Source: Chromatiaceae bacterium | GTDB lineage: Bacteria > Pseudomonadota > Gammaproteobacteria > Chromatiales > Chromatiaceae | Assembly (NCBI GenBank): GCA_016714645.1 | Contig: JADKCI010000005.1 | Coordinates: 186,001 to 250,000, forward strand | Length of the DNA stretch: 64,000 bases | Reading direction: 5' to 3' | Part shown: positions 59,909 to 64,000 of the stretch, piece by piece | How positions within the stretch are numbered: the first letter of the stretch is position 1 | How the letters are laid out: every line of letters begins with the position of its first letter | Notes under the pieces: model-generated | What the model was told of the DNA's origin: nothing | Database searches by the model: none | The model's input: only the letters and a program-made list of their open reading frames with translations | Made by a program: the position numbers and the translations under genes

Positions 59909-61260
59909 GACGACCTACCTTCCTGCCTCGGTCTGGATGTTCTCGGCGACACATCTAGTCGGACCGCCTTCTCGAACAATGCAGCCTCATCAGCCGAGAC
60001 CGCTGCCGTATGCGGCCACTCGCCGCCCGCTGATGCATGAGCAAAGCGAATGCCCAGTGTTCGCCGCATGGACTCCGCCAGCCCGACGCCAAACCACCGG
60101 TCAAGCCGCCCGGCAGGTCTAGGGCCGACCGCTGGAGCCGTGGCAGGAAGGGGTGGCATTCGGCGTAGCTCACCTACGCACCCAGCCCAAGCCCTAACCG
60201 ACTGGCCGATGGAGTAGCGCTCGGCTACCATCTGGCGCCCTGCGGCCGCGATCGCAGTCCGCATCCCCACATCCCCCAAGCGGGCAACCTGAATCGATGC
60301 GGCTCTATAGTCGCCGACGTTGAATAGCAGAGAGTTCTTCTCGTGCTTCAGGGCACCCTCCAGGCCAGAGCCGACATAACGGCTGCTCACAACGGCCAAG
60401 CCAGCGGCCATGGCTTCCCAGATGACAATGGGCCCAGTCTCCCACGATGAGGTCAGCAGAAGGGCATCGCTCTGAGCATAAACACGTGGCCCAACATCCC
60501 TCGGAGGCACCACCCCAAGGTACTCGACACGCCCGGCCTGAATCCAAGGATTGAGCGCGTCAAGCAACGGCTGGCGTTCCGGGCCGTCCCCCGCGATTAT
60601 AAGTCGATATTTGAAACCAATAGCGTCGAGTCCGCCAAGGATTGCAGCAATGCCATGTACGCGTTTCTGGTCTTGTTCCAGGCGCCCGACCCATGCCATG
60701 CGCAACACATCTGCCGCGGCAGAGAGCGGGAGCTTGGCCAAACCAGCGACATCGACGCCGTAAGGGGCATATAGCACCCGCGTCGGCGGCATTCCGGCCA
60801 GATCCGTGCACAGGTGGCAGACTAGGCGATTGGTGGCGATGACCGCATCCAGCACGTTCACCTCACGATTGACGTCGGCCAGCAGGTCCGCCGCAATGCC
60901 ATGCAAGGCCATGGCCGTGCGTATATAGACGCCACGGGCGCGCAGCCGCCGGCTTGCCGTGTATAAGTCCGGGATATTCACCCCAATCGCTATGTCAGGC
61001 CGCACCTTACCCAAGATGGTTACCAGCGCGCGTATACGCCCCTCGGCGCTGCCGGTTGGGTTCTCTATCGCTATTGTAGGTAACCTCGGGTAGGCACTCC
61101 GATAGCACGCTACATTGTGCCAATGGCCGGAAACGAGCCCCGCCAGCGGTTCCCAGCCGTGGGCAGCCAAACCGGCTGAAAGGTAATCAAGCCATACCGC
61201 AACTCCCCCCAAGTCATAGGCTGATGGGGCTACAAACAAAACCCGCGGATTCTTTGCCAT
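59905..61260 (-). CDS. GT4-family glycosyltransferase
   Basis: The 451-aa GT-B protein has V-L-F-V-A-P-S-A-Y-D-L-G-G-V-A-V, a donor domain with W-V-G-R-L-E-Q-D-Q-K-R, I-I-A-G-D-G-P-E and S-S-W-E-T-G-P-I-V-I-W-E-A-M-A. ATG 61260 follows a GAGG site. Its first 35 residues closely match a relic on the far side of the IS element (63017-63148). Confidence 0.88.
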   Translation of the reverse strand: MAKNPRVLFVAPSAYDLGGVAVWLDYLSAGLAAHGWEPLAGLVSGHWHNVACYRSAYPRLPTIAIENPTGSAEGRIRALVTILGKVRPDIAIGVNIPDLYTASRRLRARGVYIRTAMALHGIAADLLADVNREVNVLDAVIATNRLVCHLCTDLAGMPPTRVLYAPYGVDVAGLAKLPLSAAADVLRMAWVGRLEQDQKRVHGIAAILGGLDAIGFKYRLIIAGDGPERQPLLDALNPWIQAGRVEYLGVVPPRDVGPRVYAQSDALLLTSSWETGPIVIWEAMAAGLAVVSSRYVGSGLEGALKHEKNSLLFNVGDYRAASIQVARLGDVGMRTAIAAAGRQMVAERYSIGQSVRAWAGCVGELRRMPPLPATAPAVGPRPAGRLDRWFGVGLAESMRRTLGIRFAHASAGGEWPHTAAVSADEAALFEKAVRLDVSPRTSRPRQEGRSS

Positions 61261-61300
61261 CTGTCCCTCTACTCCCGGCCCGCCCAATACTCTGGATAAT

Positions 61301-61325
61301 TATTCTGATGGTCCACTTCAGAATA
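61301..61325. repeat. Inverted repeat upstream of the GT4 gene
   Basis: TATTCTGA and TCAGAATA form a perfect eight-base-pair inverted repeat around nine bases, 41 bp before the GT4 start. It could be an operator or a relic of a mobile-element end. Confidence 0.35.
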
Positions 61326-61491
61326 CCCTCTTCTCTAATGCAGTAAGTATATCCCCCAAAAGCGCTTATCTCGGACAATACCTGGTTATGCCGTCAGGAT
61401 CCGAATAGCCATCCCCTGTGTGTCAACATCCAGTCCAACAGTCTCTGATCGGTTTTATCTGTAACATTCAGGGCGGTTACGGAGTGGATAC

Positions 61492-61875
61492 ATGACCGAT
61501 TCCAAAGAAGTTATCAGCGACCCGAGGCTAGAGAAGCGCACTCGTCGGCGGTTCAGCGTTGCTGAGAAGAAGCGGCTGCTGGCCGAAGCCGATGCACTGG
61601 GCCACGGAGACAAAGGGGCCTGGTTACGGCACAAGGGTCTGTATGCTGCCCAGCTGTCGACATGGCGCAGGGAGTTGGCCGAGCACGGGGAGGTCAGCCT
61701 GGCTGCCCGCAAGCCCGGTCGCAAGGCACTGGACTCGCGCGACAAGGAGATCGAGCGTCTGAAAAAGGCCAATGCGCGCCTGGAAAAACGGGCCTTTGTC
61801 GCTGAGCAACTGGTTGACCTCCAAAAAAAAGTGTTGCATCTGTTCGACACCGACAAGAGCGAGCCGGAGTCGTGA
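61492..61875 (+). CDS. IS3-family transposase OrfA
   Basis: The 127-aa protein has an N-terminal helix-turn-helix region (R-R-F-S-V-A-E-K-K-R-L-L-A-E-A) and a C-terminal coiled coil (D-K-E-I-E-R-L-K-K-A-N-A-R-L-E-K), as in IS3 OrfA. Near its end is a run of eight A residues (61823-61830) suited to -1 slippage, which would fuse it to OrfB. It looks intact. Confidence 0.88.
   Translation: MTDSKEVISDPRLEKRTRRRFSVAEKKRLLAEADALGHGDKGAWLRHKGLYAAQLSTWRRELAEHGEVSLAARKPGRKALDSRDKEIERLKKANARLEKRAFVAEQLVDLQKKVLHLFDTDKSEPES
61823..61830 (+). promoter_or_regulatory. Probable -1 frameshift site of the IS
   Basis: Eight consecutive A residues followed by G lie near the end of orfA. The -1 frame is open from here through the GTG of orfB, so slippage would give an OrfAB transposase, as is known for IS3 elements. 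Confidence 0.7.
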
Positions 61876-62933
61876 CCGCCCTGCAGTCACTGCCCACAGG
61901 GGTCTCCAAGTCGGCAGCCTGCCGCGCCTTGGATGTCCCGCGGCATTGGTGCTATCCAGATCAGCGCCGGCGATATCAGCCCAAGCATCAGCCTGTGCCG
62001 GCACGGAGCTTAAGTCCGGCCGAAGATCAGGCGCTGCTGGATCATCTGCACTCCGAGCGTTTTCAGGACGCGGCACCCCGGCAGATCTACGCCACGCTGC
62101 TCAGTGAAGGCGAGGTGATCGCATCCGTCTCAACCATGTATCGGCGCTTGCGGGCCCGCCAGGAGTGCCGGGAACGGCGTCATCAGCGCCCGGCCCAGCA
62201 CCACGTCACGCCCCAGCTAGAAGCCACGGCGCCGAATCAGATCGTTACCTGGGACATCACCAAGCTGCCGACCCTCACACGAGGCCTGTACCTGAACCTC
62301 TACGTCATCCTGGACCTATTTAGTCGTTACGTGGTCGGCTGGATGGTGTCGCGCAAGGAGAATGCTGGCCTGGCCCGACATCTCTTCTCCGAGGTCCTAA
62401 CACGGCGCCAGATCGCCACTGAGGGGCTCATTGTCCATCAGGACCGCGGTTCACCAATGATTGCCCACAGCTTTGCTGAACTGCTGTCGGACCTGGGTGT
62501 TGAGCAGAGCTTCTCCCGGCCCAGAGTCAGCAACGACAACGCCTTCAGCGAGAGTCAGTTCAAGACCACCAAGTACTGGCCCAGCTATCCGGGTCGGTTC
62601 CGGGATACGCAACATGCCCGAGACTGGTGCCAGCGTTTTTTCCCGGCCTACAACCGCCGCCCCCATGAAGGACTAGCCTTGTTCACACCAGAGGATGTCT
62701 ATACCGGCCAGATTGAAGCCGTCTGGAAGATCCGTCAGGCCGCGATAGACCAGCACTACGCGAACCATCCTGAGCGCTATGTCAAGGGCCCGCCCGTGGT
62801 GCGGCGTCCCGCTGAGCGAGTCTGCATCAATCCGAAAGATGGGCAGCCTGCTCAGGAGGTGCTGGCCAACCCGGACAGCTTCGAGACCAGCCCAACACCA
62901 GCGTGCCTCGAGCTACCCGAGGTTGTTATATAG
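61872..62933 (+). CDS. IS3-family transposase OrfB (DDE)
   Basis: The 353-aa integrase-core protein has the catalytic residues in T-W-D-I-T, H-Q-D-R-G and N-D-N-A-F-S-E-S, spaced as in IS3 DDE enzymes. A GTG start overlaps the orfA stop; translation by frameshift from orfA is more likely than independent initiation. It looks intact. Confidence 0.9.
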   Translation: MTALQSLPTGVSKSAACRALDVPRHWCYPDQRRRYQPKHQPVPARSLSPAEDQALLDHLHSERFQDAAPRQIYATLLSEGEVIASVSTMYRRLRARQECRERRHQRPAQHHVTPQLEATAPNQIVTWDITKLPTLTRGLYLNLYVILDLFSRYVVGWMVSRKENAGLARHLFSEVLTRRQIATEGLIVHQDRGSPMIAHSFAELLSDLGVEQSFSRPRVSNDNAFSESQFKTTKYWPSYPGRFRDTQHARDWCQRFFPAYNRRPHEGLALFTPEDVYTGQIEAVWKIRQAAIDQHYANHPERYVKGPPVVRRPAERVCINPKDGQPAQEVLANPDSFETSPTPACLELPEVVI

Positions 62934-63016
62934 AATGATCCGCCGATCTGCTGGGAAATGGTTGACACGTTCCGATCCATTACGTTTCCCAGAGCTTTAA
63001 TTCTCCTCTCCTTAAC

Positions 63017-63148
63017 AAAGTCTTTGCATGGGCCAGAGCGGGAACCGATCCGTACGAGCCCAGCCGCTAGATAGTCAAGCCAAACGGCCACCCCACCACG
63101 GGGAAAGGCCGATGCCGCAATGATCAGGACGCGAAAAGAGCAAGCCAT
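63017..63148 (-). pseudogene. N-terminal relic of a GT4 glycosyltransferase
   Basis: About 44 codons read M-A-C-S-F-R-V-L-I-I-A-A-S-A-F then G-G-V-A-V-W-L-D-Y-L-A-A-G-L and resemble the start of the GT4 protein at 59905-61260. The rest is gone and the IS begins about 48 bp further on. It was probably a paralogue lost by an IS-linked deletion. Confidence 0.75.
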
Positions 63149-63165
63149 GATGATCTACGTTAGAT

Positions 63166-63972
63166 CTATGAAACCGAACTGCCGGAGAAATTATCCATAG
63201 GGTAAGGCACGGCAATAAGCCAGTTCATTCCGGCTGGCCGACCTTCGTTCATCAAGTTTCTTTTCAACCACTTCGGCATTGGCCAAGGTAAAGGAAACTC
63301 ACGATGGACCCTTTCTCGGCTCATGATCACGTTTACACGATGGTACCGCCCCAGTCGTTTAGCAAGCTCCTGGCTACATCCGGGCAGCAGAAAGTCGTGC
63401 GCCTCGATCGCTAAAATGCTATTTTTTAAGCGTTCAACAACCCGAATACTCAGTAATTCCAATTCCGCACCTTCGACATCCATAATCAGCAAGTCACGAG
63501 AATCAGGTGTTGTTATGTCATAAAGATCATTTTCCTCACAAAGCCCGTAATTTTGAATTTTTTCATAAACCCCATTAATACTTGCGGACTTGCCAATAAT
63601 ATCCCGACCTTTCTCCAGCAATTCATAAGAGATTACTTGATCGACATTCCAGCGAACAGCTATACCAATAGCATAATAACCATCCGCTGCACCAACATCA
63701 ATAATCCGGCGCCAATAAAGTCCGCTCATCATATTGAAAAAATCATGGAGCTCGGACTCGTAGGTGCCTAATAATTTTGCCATTGGGGCCCCGTAGATAC
63801 ATTCATCACTTCTCGTTACCCCAGAGAAAGGCCCTGATATTATTTTATTTCTCGCATATTTACTAATTATGAAGCTTGTAGCATTAATCACCACACTCCT
63901 GCTTTTTCTAATAAAAAAATGTTTTACGTGCCGCGCCAGATTAATTATGATTAAAAACATTGTCTTCATCAT
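63166..63972 (-). CDS. FkbM-like methyltransferase
   Basis: The 268-aa protein has I-I-D-V-G-A-A-D-G-Y-Y (SAM loop), V-I-S-Y-E-L-L and L-L-I-M-D-V-E-G-A-E-L, the FkbM-type signature. The N-terminus is hydrophobic and basic, perhaps membrane-associated. It is the most AT-rich gene of the window. The start at 63972 is close to the window edge but has no longer alternative in view. Confidence 0.78.
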   Translation of the reverse strand: MMKTMFLIIINLARHVKHFFIRKSRSVVINATSFIISKYARNKIISGPFSGVTRSDECIYGAPMAKLLGTYESELHDFFNMMSGLYWRRIIDVGAADGYYAIGIAVRWNVDQVISYELLEKGRDIIGKSASINGVYEKIQNYGLCEENDLYDITTPDSRDLLIMDVEGAELELLSIRVVERLKNSILAIEAHDFLLPGCSQELAKRLGRYHRVNVIMSRERVHREFPLPWPMPKWLKRNLMNEGRPAGMNWLIAVPYPMDNFSGSSVS

Positions 63973-64000
63973 TATTTAATGGTCTTAAGAAGGAATATGT

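Larger units (their letters stand above)
61420..62969 (+). mobile_element. IS3-family insertion sequence
   Basis: About 1.55 kb is bounded by GTGTCAAC at 61420-61427 and its complement GTTGACAC at 62962-62969, with further partial similarity inward. It carries orfA and orfB in the IS3 arrangement. I see no clear target duplication, so the ends may be off by a few bases or the flanks rearranged. Confidence 0.82.

Overview
The window is GC-rich and most likely comes from a purple sulfur bacterium (Chromatiaceae-like gammaproteobacterium). The main clue is a small secreted Gly/Tyr/Asn-rich protein of the sulfur globule type (23150-23524, minus). A full heme d1 / cytochrome cd1 nitrite reductase locus fits an anaerobic lifestyle. 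The genus cannot be fixed from sequence alone.

Layout. (1) 15-1190: a Sel1-repeat protein that may be cut by the window edge. (2) 1345-7575: a tightly packed plus-strand operon of two PP2C phosphatases, three FHA proteins (two with zinc ribbons, one with a vWA domain) and a MotA/TolQ-like plus MotB/TolR-like membrane pair. I rate this as the best candidate for an undescribed system. (3) 7702-14928: mostly exported or housekeeping genes, namely an octaheme cytochrome with TPRs, a DUF2092 protein, an Asn/Val-repeat protein, YefM-YoeB, a YpfJ-type metallopeptidase, an OB-fold protein, aquaporin and a tiny lipoprotein. (4) 14976-20385: nirN and nirS on the minus strand, with DUF2189-norE-norF diverging from nirS. 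(5) 20478-27874: a PEBP protein, a CLC-SPOR fusion, the sulfur globule protein, a patatin/beta-barrel (type Vd) protein, and about 1.4 kb of gene debris. (6) 27596-32947 (minus): nirC-nirF-siroheme decarboxylase genes-nirJ plus a small membrane protein. (7) 33270-37538 (plus): a second norE-norF, a small helical secreted protein, and norQ-norD. (8) 37579-40695: a DevBCA-like ABC exporter. (9) 40744-63972: a long minus-strand polysaccharide locus with galE, glycosyltransferases, FkbM methyltransferases, an O-antigen ligase-like protein, a deacetylase and an acyltransferase. It contains many gene relics, a partial duplication and an IS3-family element.

How the genes fit together. NirS is the nitrite reductase. 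NirF, the NirDLGH-type decarboxylases, NirJ and NirN make its heme d1, and NirC is a c-type electron carrier. NorE/F/Q/D are accessory proteins for nitric oxide reductase, but the catalytic norC and norB are absent from the window. Four FNR/Dnr-type palindromes sit in the two divergent intergenic regions, each 31-33 bp (centre to centre) from a TANNNT -10 element. This suggests that both halves of the locus are controlled together by an FNR-family regulator. The polysaccharide region mixes GC-rich and AT-rich genes with truncated paralogues, as expected for a surface-glycan locus under repeated horizontal exchange.
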